From contig JACIYY010000030.1 of assembly GCA_014359685.1 (NCBI GenBank), positions 1-7,080 on the forward strand: a stretch of DNA of 7,080 nucleotides, in the 5' to 3' direction. The stretch comes from Porphyrobacter sp. Lineage in GTDB: Bacteria > Pseudomonadota > Alphaproteobacteria > Sphingomonadales > Sphingomonadaceae. The position numbers and the translations under genes were made by a program. The stretch's first letter is position 1, and each line of letters starts with the position of its first letter. Of this stretch, positions 1-6,308 are shown in pieces. The notes beneath the pieces are model-generated. The model was not told the origin of the DNA and made no database searches. It was given only the letters and a program-made list of their open reading frames with translations.

Positions 1-490
1 CGAGCGCGCCCGGCTGGCCGCGCTGCTGCGCGAGGTGCTGGCCCGCCCGCGCGACCCCGCGAGCCTGCGCGCCGAGGTGCTGGCGATGCGCGCGGAGATG
101 GCCGCGCACAAGCCGCCGGCCGGGCCGCTCGACGCCAAGCTGCTGCGCGGCGGGCTGGTCGATGCCGAGTTCATCGTCCACTTCCTCCAGCTGCGTGACG
201 GCACCGCGCTGCACCCGTCGCTGGAGCGGGCGATCGCCGGGCTGATCGCTGCCGGGCGCCTGCCGCCGGAGCTCGCCGCGCACCACCTGATGCTGACCCG
301 GCTGCTGGTCGCAGCAAGACTGCTGGCCCCGGACGGCACCCGGCCGCCGCCGGCCGCGATGGCGGCGCTTGCGGCGGCCTGCGGGTTCGCCGATGAGGCT
401 GCGCTGATGGCGGCGCTGGCAGCGGCGCGGCGGGCGATCGCCGCGTGCTGGGCCGCGCTGTTCGACCAGCAACTGGAGATCGACACATGA
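1..490 (+). CDS. glnE: Bifunctional glutamine synthetase adenylyltransferase/adenylyl-removing enzyme, C-terminal part (5' end outside window)
   Basis: The reading frame is open from base 2 and ends at TGA 488-490, so only about the last 162 residues are visible. GlnE adenylylates and deadenylylates glutamine synthetase, in response to PII and glutamine, to tune nitrogen assimilation in the cytoplasm. The identifying stretch is LLRGGLVDAEFIVHFLQLR (about bases 140-196). It matches the conserved GG-[LI]-x-D-x-EF-I motif that follows the nucleotidyltransferase core of the second (adenylylating) half of GlnE. After it comes the helical C-terminal domain, rich in Ala and Leu, ending in a Trp-containing helix (CWAALFDQQLEI), as is usual for the family. 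The catalytic GSxxDxD motif lies upstream of the window. The stop overlaps the bcp start as ATGA, suggesting translational coupling. The family call is firm; an intact N-terminal half cannot be verified here. Confidence 0.9.
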   Translation, partial: ERARLAALLREVLARPRDPASLRAEVLAMRAEMAAHKPPAGPLDAKLLRGGLVDAEFIVHFLQLRDGTALHPSLERAIAGLIAAGRLPPELAAHHLMLTRLLVAARLLAPDGTRPPPAAMAALAAACGFADEAALMAALAAARRAIAACWAALFDQQLEIDT

Positions 491-981
491 CCGAGCCAGC
501 CGAGACCGGCCCCGCGATCGGGGATGCGATTCCCGACGTGGCGCTGGAGCGGCCCGACGGCGGGACGCTGCGGGTTGCGGACTTTCGTGGCCGGCCGCTG
601 GTGCTGTTCTTCTATCCCAAGGACGACACGCCGGGCTGCACCACCGAGGCGCGCGACTTTTCCGCGCTGAAGGACCGTTTCGATGCGGCCGGGGTGGCGG
701 TGCTGGGCGTGAGCAAGGACCCGCCGGCCAGGCACCGCAAATTCGCCGCCAGGCACGGCCTGACGGTGCCGCTCGCCTCCGACCCGGTGGAGAACGGGCT
801 TGCCGACGCGCTCGGCCTGTGGATCGAGAAATCGATGTATGGCCGCACCTATATGGGCATGGCGCGCACCACCATGCTGATCGATGCCGAAGGCCGGATC
901 GCCCGCATCTGGCGCAAGGTGAAGGTCAAGGGCCATGCGGCCGAGGTGCTGGAGGCCGCAAAGGCGCTGGCAGCGGGCTGA
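487..981 (+). CDS. bcp: Thiol peroxidase Bcp/PrxQ family (one-Cys form)
   Basis: A 164-aa cytoplasmic peroxiredoxin that reduces H2O2 and organic hydroperoxides. The AhpC/TSA thioredoxin fold spans roughly residues 8-160. The active site PKDDTPGC gives Pro44, Thr48 and peroxidatic Cys51 (PxxxTxxC), and Arg127 fits the conserved active-site arginine. The motif EKSMYGRTYMGMARTT is typical of alphaproteobacterial Bcp proteins. In E. coli Bcp a resolving Cys lies five residues after the peroxidatic one; here that position is Arg56 and the protein has no other Cys, so it must be resolved by an external thiol. I chose the ATG at 487 because it has a good Shine-Dalgarno (GGAG, 475-478, 8 nt upstream) inside the end of glnE and forms the ATGA overlap. 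An in-frame upstream start at 445 would add 14 residues deep inside glnE and is unlikely. Co-transcription with glnE is inferred. Confidence 0.93.
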   Translation: MTEPAETGPAIGDAIPDVALERPDGGTLRVADFRGRPLVLFFYPKDDTPGCTTEARDFSALKDRFDAAGVAVLGVSKDPPARHRKFAARHGLTVPLASDPVENGLADALGLWIEKSMYGRTYMGMARTTMLIDAEGRIARIWRKVKVKGHAAEVLEAAKALAAG

Positions 982-1075
982 TCCGGCCCGGCCAAGGGGC
1001 GCCGAACCCGGCATTCAACGACTCGCCGTGTCTGACTGCCGCTCTGCCGCGCAGCTTCCTCTCTGCACTTGTTCC

Positions 1076-1096
1076 GGTAAGGTTTGTCCGGTTACC
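1076..1096. other. Small inverted repeat in the bcp-M23 gap
   Basis: In the 253-bp gap between bcp (stop at 981) and the M23 peptidase, GGTAA (1076-1080) pairs with TTACC (1092-1096) around an 11-base loop. The sequence TCCGGT also occurs nearly repeated, at 1073-1078 and 1087-1092. This is the least GC-rich part of the gap and a plausible place for the promoter or an operator of the peptidase gene. I could not recognise a convincing -35/-10 pair or a known operator. A five-base-pair stem can arise by chance, so this is only a candidate. Confidence 0.2.
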
Positions 1097-1224
1097 CCTC
1101 CAACCATCGAGACGGCGGGGGGTTCCGACCATCTCACCACACCGCGCCACCGGGCCCGCTTGATGCGGCGCCTCGTGCTGGCTGACACGCAGCGCTCCCT
1201 CCGATGGCGGGGGCAGGACGGAAC

Positions 1225-1230
1225 AAGGGG
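1225..1230 (+). promoter_or_regulatory. Shine-Dalgarno supporting the M23 peptidase start
   Basis: AAGGGG lies 4 nt before the ATG at 1235. The spacing is short, but it is the only purine-rich motif near an in-frame start that also yields a signal peptide. It favours 1235 over the in-frame ATG at 1163. Confidence 0.5.
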
Positions 1231-1234
1231 TCGC

Positions 1235-1906
1235 ATGATCTTCAACAACGCCATCGCCGCACTCGCCAGCCTCGCGCTCGGACTGGTTGCCCTTCCCGCC
1301 CAGGCGAACGAGACCGCCACTGCGGCCCAGATCACCGGAGCGGTTGCGGCCGATGCCGGCGGCGCCCGCGGCGATGCCGAGTTCCAGGAGCTGTTCGCCA
1401 GCTGGAAGGCGATCGAAAGCGCCCGTCCGGCGGTGCAGGCGAGCGGCATCATCGCCGCCCCGGTGGCCCGGGTGGCGGTGCCTTCGCGGATGCCGGTCGA
1501 TGGCGTGCGCCTCAGCAGCGATTACGGGATGCGCAGCCATCCGGTGCTCGGCGGCAGGCGCGCCCATAACGGGGTCGATCTCGCCGGCGCGTCCGGCACC
1601 CCGGTCTATGCCACCGCCGACGGGCTGGTCGCCCGCGCCGATTATTACGGCAGCTACGGCAATTACATCCAGATCGAACATGGCGGCGAATTGCAGACCC
1701 GCTACGCCCACCTGTCCGGCTTCGCGGTCGGCGCGGGCCAGCGTGTGGTGAAGGGGCAGCTGATCGGCTATGTCGGCTCGACCGGCCGCTCGACCGGGCC
1801 GCACCTCCATTACGAGGTGCGCGTCGCCGGGCGGCCGGTCGATCCGCGCCCCTACATGGTCGCGCAGCTGGCAGCGGGCGAAGGCGGCGTCGGCGGCCCC
1901 GAATAA
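1235..1906 (+). CDS. Secreted M23 (LytM/lysostaphin-type) zinc metallopeptidase
   Basis: A 223-aa protein predicted to act on peptidoglycan cross-bridges outside the inner membrane. Residues 1-24 form a hydrophobic signal sequence ending ALPAQA, with a likely signal peptidase I site before Asn25. Its n-region lacks Lys or Arg, which is unusual. Residues 25-85 are a linker. The M23 domain covers about 88-207: His111 and Asp115 (HNGVD) and His192 (HLH) fit the three zinc ligands; His159 (YAHLS) and His190 fit the catalytic histidines. All key residues are present, so it should be an active enzyme rather than an EnvC/NlpD-type activator. There are no LysM or coiled-coil domains, so how it binds the wall is unclear. 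An in-frame ATG at 1163 would add 24 Arg-rich residues, but its position far before the signal sequence argues against it. It is 253 bp from bcp and probably has its own promoter. Exact substrate unknown. Confidence 0.88.
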   Translation: MIFNNAIAALASLALGLVALPAQANETATAAQITGAVAADAGGARGDAEFQELFASWKAIESARPAVQASGIIAAPVARVAVPSRMPVDGVRLSSDYGMRSHPVLGGRRAHNGVDLAGASGTPVYATADGLVARADYYGSYGNYIQIEHGGELQTRYAHLSGFAVGAGQRVVKGQLIGYVGSTGRSTGPHLHYEVRVAGRPVDPRPYMVAQLAAGEGGVGGPE

Positions 1907-1907
1907 G

Positions 1908-1921
1908 GCGGCGGCCGCCGC
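1908..1921 (+). terminator. GC palindrome just after the M23 gene, possible terminator
   Basis: A perfect 14-bp palindrome, GCGGCGGCCGCCGC, begins two bases after the TAA of the peptidase gene. As RNA it can fold into a 5-bp GC stem with a 4-base loop. No T-tract follows, so it is not a classic intrinsic terminator. Its position right after a stop is the main support. Confidence 0.3.
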
Positions 1922-1952
1922 GCCTGCGGTGCGCTCTTGGCCACGTGTGCCA

Positions 1953-1966
1953 GGCGCCGTAGCGCC
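1953..1966. repeat. Short GC hairpin in the M23-glmS gap
   Basis: GGCGC (1953-1957) and GCGCC (1962-1966) form a perfect 5-bp stem with loop CGTA. There is no T-run on either side. It could help stop transcription from either direction between the convergent peptidase and glmS genes, or be chance in GC-rich DNA. Confidence 0.25.
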
Positions 1967-2029
1967 GGTCCGTCAAGATCCCCCCGCAAGCCGGGCGCCC
2001 GTCCCATCGCGTCCGGCTCCCATCGTGGC

Positions 2030-2262
2030 CGGTATTGACCGCCAGCATGGCGACCTTGGGCATTGTGCGTGTTTCCCGGCGATGCGCGCCCACAGCCCCT
2101 GGCTGCCCGTCGCCGGAACCGGTTGTAGAGGGTCTTCTTCGGCCCCCAGACATGCTCGGGGACGCTGACCCCACCGGCCGCCACTCTTGGCAATGCCCGG
2201 CAGCGCCCGGCGGCATAGTACGCGCGTCATCTGGCAGGAGCAGCGCGATCTGTGACCGCTGC
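2030..2262 (-). pseudogene. Decayed IS5-family transposase fragment
   Basis: The 382-bp gap 1907-2288 has no intact gene, but on the minus strand pieces of an IS5-type (IS427-like) transposase appear in order across all three frames. First is RSQIALLLPDDART (2258-2217), resembling the N-terminal 'RIAPLLP' segment. Next is GIAKSGGRW, resembling '...LKSGGRW'. Then comes VWGPKKTLYNRFRR (from about 2148 to 2110), a close match to the conserved 'YGPxxTLYNRFxRW' motif. QGLWARI follows in another frame, matching 'GVWARI'. Last is TMPKVAMLAV (about 2066-2037), which sits where 'PxxVMIDSTHVKAHR' would be. At least three frame changes separate these blocks, and the rest of the catalytic domain is missing or unrecognisable. 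I saw no terminal inverted repeats or target-site duplication. The family call rests on motif memory, not on a search. This is an old relic with no likely function. Confidence 0.65.
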
Positions 2263-2275
2263 CCATCCGAACACC

Positions 2276-2290
2276 AGCCCCAGGCGGGCT
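2276..2290 (-). terminator. Hairpin overlapping the glmS stop, weak terminator candidate
   Basis: AGCCC and GGGCT pair around a 5-base loop, beginning within the glmS TAG stop codon. No T-tract follows on the minus strand. It is the only stem close to the end of glmS, but its overlap with the stop and short stem make it weak. Confidence 0.2.
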
Positions 2291-4112
2291 ATTCCACCGT
2301 GACCGACTTGGCCAGATTGCGCGGCTGATCGACATCGGTGCCCTTGGCCACGGCCACGTGATAGGCCAGCAATTGCACCGGCACCGCATAGACCAGCGGC
2401 GCGATCAGCGGGTGGACGCGCGGCATCTCGATCGTGGCGAGGCAGCCCTCGCCGGCTTCGGCCAGCCCGTCGCGGTCGGAGATCAGGATGATCCGTCCGC
2501 CTCGCGCGCGCACCTCCTGCATGTTCGACACGGTCTTTTCGAACAGCGGGCCGGACGGGGCGAGGACGATCACCGGCACGCTCTCGTCGATCAGCGCGAT
2601 CGGCCCGTGCTTCATCTCCCCGGCGGCATAGCCTTCAGCGTGGATGTAGCTGATCTCCTTCAGCTTCAGCGCGCCCTCCAGCGCCAGCGGGAAGTCGGCG
2701 CCGCGCCCCAGATAGAGCACGTCGCGCGCCGGCGCGAGCAGGTGCGCCATGGCCGCGATGCTGTCGTCATGGTCGAGCGCGGCGTTGAGCGCGGCCGGTG
2801 CCTCCAGCAGGTGCTGGACGATGCCGGCCTCCTCGGCCCGGCTCATCCGCCCCTTGCGGACCGCGACATGCGCGGCCAGCGCCGCCAGCACCGCCAGCTG
2901 GCAGGTGAACGCCTTGGTCGAGGCAACGCCGATCTCCGGCCCGGCATGGGTCGGCAGCAGCAGGTCGGCCTCGCGCGCCATCGAGCTGGTCGGCACGTTG
3001 ACCACCGCTGCGATCACCTGCCCTTCGCGCCGGCAATGGCGCAGCGCGGCCAGCGTGTCGGCGGTCTCGCCGCTCTGCGAGATGAACAGCGCCAGCCCGC
3101 CGGGCTCCAGCACCGGATCGCGATAGCGGAATTCGGAAGCGTAATCGATGTCCACCGGGACGCGGGCGAATTGCTCGAACCAGTATTTGGCGACCATCGC
3201 CGCGTAATAGGAGGTGCCGCAGGCGACGATGGTGATCCGCGCGATGCCGGCGATGTCGAAGTCGATCCGGGGCAGCGCCACCGCCTGTTCGACCGGGCGC
3301 AGATAGCTGCCCAGCGTCTGCGCCACGGCGGTCGGCTGCTCGAAGATCTCCTTCTGCATGAAGTGCCGGTAATTGCCCTTCTCGATCGCCGCCGCGCTGG
3401 CGCCCGAGGTGGTGATCGGCCGCTCGACCGGCGCGCCGCCGGCATCGAACACCGCCGCGCCCTCGCGCGTCAGCACCACCCAGTCGCCCTCTTCCAGATA
3501 GGCGACCCGCTGGGTCAGCGGCGCCAGCGCCAGCGCGTCGGAGCCGAGATAGGTCTCGCCCTCCCCGTATCCGACCACCAGCGGGGAGCCGAGCCGCGCG
3601 CCGATCAACAGGTCGGGATGGGCGCGGAAGGCGATGGCAAGCGCGAAGGCGCCGCGCAGCTGCGGCAGCACGGCGGCGACCGCCTGCTGCGGACTGCGTC
3701 CGGCCTCCACCTGTTCGGAGATCAGGTGGGCGACCACTTCGGTGTCGGTCTCGCTCTCGAACACCCGGCCGCGCGCTGTCAGCGCCTCGCGCAGCGGGCG
3801 GAAGTTCTCGATGATGCCATTATGGACCAACGCCACCTCGGCGGTGGCGTGGGGATGGGCATTGCTGGTGGTCGGCGCGCCATGCGTCGCCCAGCGGGTA
3901 TGGGCGATCCCGGTCTCGCCCGGCGCGGGGTTGCCGGCCAGCTCGGCGACGAGATTGGCGAGCTTGCCCTGGGCGCGGCGGCGGACCAGCCGGCCCTGGT
4001 GCAGCGTGCACAGGCCGGCGCTGTCATAGCCGCGATATTCCATCCGCCGCAGCCCTTCGACCAGCCGCGCCGCCACCGGGCCGCGCCCGACGATACCGAT
4101 AATCCCACACAT
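2289..4112 (-). CDS. glmS: Glutamine--fructose-6-phosphate aminotransferase (isomerizing)
   Basis: A full-length 607-aa enzyme (E. coli GlmS is about the same size) that converts fructose-6-P and glutamine to glucosamine-6-P and glutamate, the first step to UDP-GlcNAc for peptidoglycan and lipid A. Residues 1-230 are the class II glutaminase domain: Cys2 becomes the N-terminal nucleophile after Met removal, with Arg73-Trp74 (HTRWATHG), Asn98-Gly99 (HNGIIENF) and Asp123. Two SIS domains follow: CGTSYYAAM (298-306) and SQSGETADTL (345-354) in the first; ALKLKEISY, Glu486 and His502 (EMKHGP) in the second. The C-terminus DQPRNLAKSVTVE, with Lys602, is the canonical sugar-binding tail. It starts 22 bp after the glmU stop, behind a weak G-rich ribosome site (4119-4123), so the two probably form one transcript. 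No glmS ribozyme can fit in that 22-bp space. Product feedback is expected from the family but not visible in the sequence. Confidence 0.98.
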   Translation of the reverse strand: MCGIIGIVGRGPVAARLVEGLRRMEYRGYDSAGLCTLHQGRLVRRRAQGKLANLVAELAGNPAPGETGIAHTRWATHGAPTTSNAHPHATAEVALVHNGIIENFRPLREALTARGRVFESETDTEVVAHLISEQVEAGRSPQQAVAAVLPQLRGAFALAIAFRAHPDLLIGARLGSPLVVGYGEGETYLGSDALALAPLTQRVAYLEEGDWVVLTREGAAVFDAGGAPVERPITTSGASAAAIEKGNYRHFMQKEIFEQPTAVAQTLGSYLRPVEQAVALPRIDFDIAGIARITIVACGTSYYAAMVAKYWFEQFARVPVDIDYASEFRYRDPVLEPGGLALFISQSGETADTLAALRHCRREGQVIAAVVNVPTSSMAREADLLLPTHAGPEIGVASTKAFTCQLAVLAALAAHVAVRKGRMSRAEEAGIVQHLLEAPAALNAALDHDDSIAAMAHLLAPARDVLYLGRGADFPLALEGALKLKEISYIHAEGYAAGEMKHGPIALIDESVPVIVLAPSGPLFEKTVSNMQEVRARGGRIILISDRDGLAEAGEGCLATIEMPRVHPLIAPLVYAVPVQLLAYHVAVAKGTDVDQPRNLAKSVTVE

Positions 4113-4134
4113 CGTGCGCCCCCGGCGGTTCGGC

Positions 4135-5526
4135 TCAGCCCTTCTCGGCCGCCTTTTTCTTCTTCATCGCATCATGGAAGCGGTCGGCCCACCCGGGCTT
4201 GACCAGCTGTTCGGCGCGCACCAGCCGCAGCTCGCCGTCGCCGACGTCGCGGCTGACCGCGCTGCCGGCGGCGACGATCGCGTCGGCGCCGATGCGGACC
4301 GGCGCGATCAGCGCGGAATTGGAGCCGATGAAGGCGCGCGGCCCGATCTCCGTGCGGTGCTTGAAATAGCCGTCGAAATTGCAGGTGATCGTGCCGGCAC
4401 CGATATTCGCACCCGCCCCGACCGTGGCATCGCCCAGATAGGTCAGGTGGTTGGCCTTGGCCCCGGCACCCAAAGTGGCGTTCTTCATCTCGACGAAATT
4501 GCCGATCCGCGCGCCTTCGCCCATCACCGATCCGGGCCGCAGGCGGGCATAGGGGCCGACCGCCGTGCCGCGTTCCAGCCGCGCCCCCTCCAGATGGCTG
4601 AAGGCGTGGATCGTCACCTCGTCAGCGATGCTGACGCCGGGGCCGAACACCACCCCCGGCTCAACCGTGACATCGCGGCCGAGCTGCGTGTCCCAGCTGA
4701 AATAGACGGTCTCGGGCGCAATCAGGGTCGCCCCTTCGGCCATCGCCCGCGCGCGGCGCGCCTGCTGCCAGCGCGCTTCCGCCACGGCCAGCTCGCCGCG
4801 CGAGTTGATCCCGGCCACCTCGTCCGCGTCGTCGGTGACGATCACCGCGCAGGCCCCGCCCCGCTCGATCGCCAGATTGACCACGTCGGGCAGGTAATAT
4901 TCGCCCTGCGCATTGTCGTTGCCGATCCCGCGCAGCAGCATGAACAGGACATCGGCGGGCGCGGCCAGCAGGCCGGAATTGCACAGCCGCACCGCACGCT
5001 CGGCCGGGCTGGCGTCCTTGTGCTCGACCATGCGGGCGATGCCGCCGTCGCGATCGGTGACGATCCGGCCATAGCCCAGCGGGTCGGCCGGCTCGAACCC
5101 CAGCACCACCACCTCCGGCTCGTCGGCCGCGTGCAGCCGCGCCAGCATCGCGCGCATCGTCGCCGCCGCGACGAAGGGCACGTCGCCATACAGCACCAGC
5201 ACGTCACCCACGAAACCGGCCAGCGCGCCTTCGGCCTGCGCCACCGCATGGCCGGTGCCCAGCTGCGGGTCCTGCACGGCGAACTCGGCGCGGCCGGCGA
5301 GGTGCTGCTCGAGCTGCTCGCGGACGTCGCCCACCACCACCACGGTGCGGGCGGGCGACAGCGCCGCGACGCTCGCCAGCAGATGGTCGATCATCGGCCG
5401 GCCGGCGATCGGGTGCAGCACCTTGTGCCGGGCGCTGTTCATCCGCGTGCCCTTGCCCGCGGCCAGCACGATCACCGCGAGCGGGCGGGCGGAGCGCGAG
5501 ACATCGTTGGCGGCAGGGTCGGTCAT
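4135..5526 (-). CDS. glmU: Bifunctional UDP-N-acetylglucosamine diphosphorylase / glucosamine-1-phosphate N-acetyltransferase
   Basis: A 463-aa protein catalysing the last two steps to UDP-GlcNAc: acetylation of glucosamine-1-P, then uridylyl transfer. The N-terminal Rossmann-like pyrophosphorylase domain (about 15-245) has LAAGKGTRM (21-29), LGTGHAVAQA (89-98), Asp115 in YGDVP, GYGRIV, and Asn241, which fits the second Mg ligand. The left-handed beta-helix acetyltransferase domain (about 262-450) has Arg330, Lys348 and His360 in NHLTYLGDA (likely catalytic base), followed by NIGAGTITCNFDG. The tail is Lys-rich. I chose the ATG at 5526 because it gives the MTD-type N-terminus usual in related proteins. 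In-frame ATGs at 5547 and 5577 would add 7 or 17 residues and are possible, since no start has a strong Shine-Dalgarno. The chosen start is buried in a palindrome (see separate entry). It heads a glmU-glmS unit; the N-terminal extension before the first strand is a little longer than in E. coli. Confidence 0.97.
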   Translation of the reverse strand: MTDPAANDVSRSARPLAVIVLAAGKGTRMNSARHKVLHPIAGRPMIDHLLASVAALSPARTVVVVGDVREQLEQHLAGRAEFAVQDPQLGTGHAVAQAEGALAGFVGDVLVLYGDVPFVAAATMRAMLARLHAADEPEVVVLGFEPADPLGYGRIVTDRDGGIARMVEHKDASPAERAVRLCNSGLLAAPADVLFMLLRGIGNDNAQGEYYLPDVVNLAIERGGACAVIVTDDADEVAGINSRGELAVAEARWQQARRARAMAEGATLIAPETVYFSWDTQLGRDVTVEPGVVFGPGVSIADEVTIHAFSHLEGARLERGTAVGPYARLRPGSVMGEGARIGNFVEMKNATLGAGAKANHLTYLGDATVGAGANIGAGTITCNFDGYFKHRTEIGPRAFIGSNSALIAPVRIGADAIVAAGSAVSRDVGDGELRLVRAEQLVKPGWADRFHDAMKKKKAAEKG

Positions 5527-5540
5527 GGCGCGGCGCCATG
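5524..5540. repeat. Hyphenated palindrome covering the glmU start codon
   Basis: CATGGCGC (5524-5531) and GCGCCATG (5533-5540) are exact inverted repeats with one base between them. The arm at 5524-5531 contains the glmU ATG on the minus strand. In glmU mRNA it can form a stem of six base pairs (CAUGGC/GCCAUG) with a 5-base loop, putting the start codon in the stem. As DNA it could be a dimer binding site in the 62-bp divergent region. A further GCGCCATG copy lies at 5571-5578, and ATGCCACC occurs at 5538-5545 and 5558-5565. The region must hold both the glmU and gph promoters, but I see no clear -35/-10 boxes. Confidence 0.45.
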
Positions 5541-5588
5541 CCACCATTCGGTTGCCGATGCCACCGCCTTGCGCCATGGCCGCGCACG

Positions 5589-6308
5589 ATGCCCGGCGCC
5601 GCCTTTCCTTTCGCCATGATGGGCTTCGATCTGGATGGCACGCTGGTCGATTCGCTGCCCGATCTGGCCCTGGCGCTCAACCATGCGCTGGCCCGGTCCG
5701 GCCGGCAAGCGGTCCCGGCCGAGGCGGTGCGGGCGATGATCGGCGGCGGCACCGCGCGGATGCTGGAACGGGCGCTGGAATGGACCGGCGGTCCGCTGCC
5801 GGGCGACGAGCTCGCGCAGCGCCGGGGCGACCTGCTGGCCTTCTATGAGCGCCACATCGCCGACCACACGGTGCCTTATGATGGCTGCCTCGCCGCGCTG
5901 GACGCGCTGGCGGCGCGCGGCTGCCGGCTGGCGGTGGTGACCAACAAGCTGGAAGCCTATGCCCGCACCCTGCTGGAGGAGCTGGGCATGGCCGATCGCT
6001 TCACCTGCATCCTGGGCGGCAATTCGCTGGGGCCGGGCCGGGCCAAGCCGGCGCCCGACCTGATTCACCAGGCGATCCGCCGCTGCCGCGCCGCCGGGGC
6101 GCCGGCGGACGGGCGCTTCGCGATGGTCGGCGATTCCAGCTTCGACATCCGCGCCGCCCGCGCTGCCGGGGTGGCCTCGGTGGCGGTCTCCTTCGGCTAT
6201 AACGATGTGCCGGTCGATCAGCTGGGCGCCGATGCGGTGATCGGCCATTATCGCGAGCTGCTGCCTGCGCTCGAACGCCTGTCAGCGTTCAGCCCTCGAC
6301 CAGCTTGA
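5589..6308 (+). CDS. gph: Phosphoglycolate phosphatase (HAD superfamily)
   Basis: A 239-aa HAD hydrolase, most like Gph, which dephosphorylates 2-phosphoglycolate formed during DNA-end repair or RuBisCO oxygenation. Motif I is DLDGTLVDS, with nucleophile Asp14 and acid/base Asp16. A helical C1-type cap follows (about 24-95). Motif II is VVTNK (Thr118), motif III the Lys153 of RAKPAPD, and motif IV VGDSSFDI (Asp182, Asp186). All catalytic residues are intact. The start at 5589 gives an N-terminus of the form MxxxxFPFAxMGFDLDGT, as in related proteins. Starts at 5616 or 5619 lie too close to the nucleophile strand, and 5538 would run back into the glmU start region. No clear ribosome site is visible. 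It is divergent from glmU, and its last 20 bases overlap the convergent DUF2794 gene. HAD subfamilies are hard to split by eye; another small phosphate ester could be the substrate. Confidence 0.85.
   Translation: MPGAAFPFAMMGFDLDGTLVDSLPDLALALNHALARSGRQAVPAEAVRAMIGGGTARMLERALEWTGGPLPGDELAQRRGDLLAFYERHIADHTVPYDGCLAALDALAARGCRLAVVTNKLEAYARTLLEELGMADRFTCILGGNSLGPGRAKPAPDLIHQAIRRCRAAGAPADGRFAMVGDSSFDIRAARAAGVASVAVSFGYNDVPVDQLGADAVIGHYRELLPALERLSAFSPRPA

Noticed and set aside
975..989. GGGC/GCCC hairpin at the bcp stop as a terminator
   Set aside because: A 4-bp stem overlapping the stop codon with no T-tract; expected by chance in such GC-rich DNA.
926..1810. Minus-strand open frame of 294 codons across the bcp-M23 gap and the M23 gene
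   Set aside because: It is antisense to a peptidase with a complete set of catalytic residues, and its translation resembles no protein family.
2035..2328. Small plus-strand open frame spanning the M23-glmS gap
   Set aside because: It runs antisense into the glmS 3' end and over the transposase relic. No ribosome site or domain is visible.
4113..4134. Possible glmS ribozyme or riboswitch ahead of glmS
   Set aside because: Only 22 bp separate glmU and glmS, far too short for the ribozyme, which in any case is known mainly from Gram-positive bacteria.
2358..4202. Long open frame on the plus strand opposite glmS
   Set aside because: It lies antisense to an unmistakable GlmS. Its Arg/His/Asp/Gln-rich composition is what antisense translation of GC-rich codons gives, and it has no recognisable domain.
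4114..5619. Long open frame on the plus strand opposite glmU
   Set aside because: Same reasoning: fully antisense to GlmU, with biased composition and no motif.
5523..6248. Minus-strand open frame of 241 codons opposite gph
   Set aside because: Antisense to a HAD phosphatase with all four motifs; composition is typical of a shadow frame.
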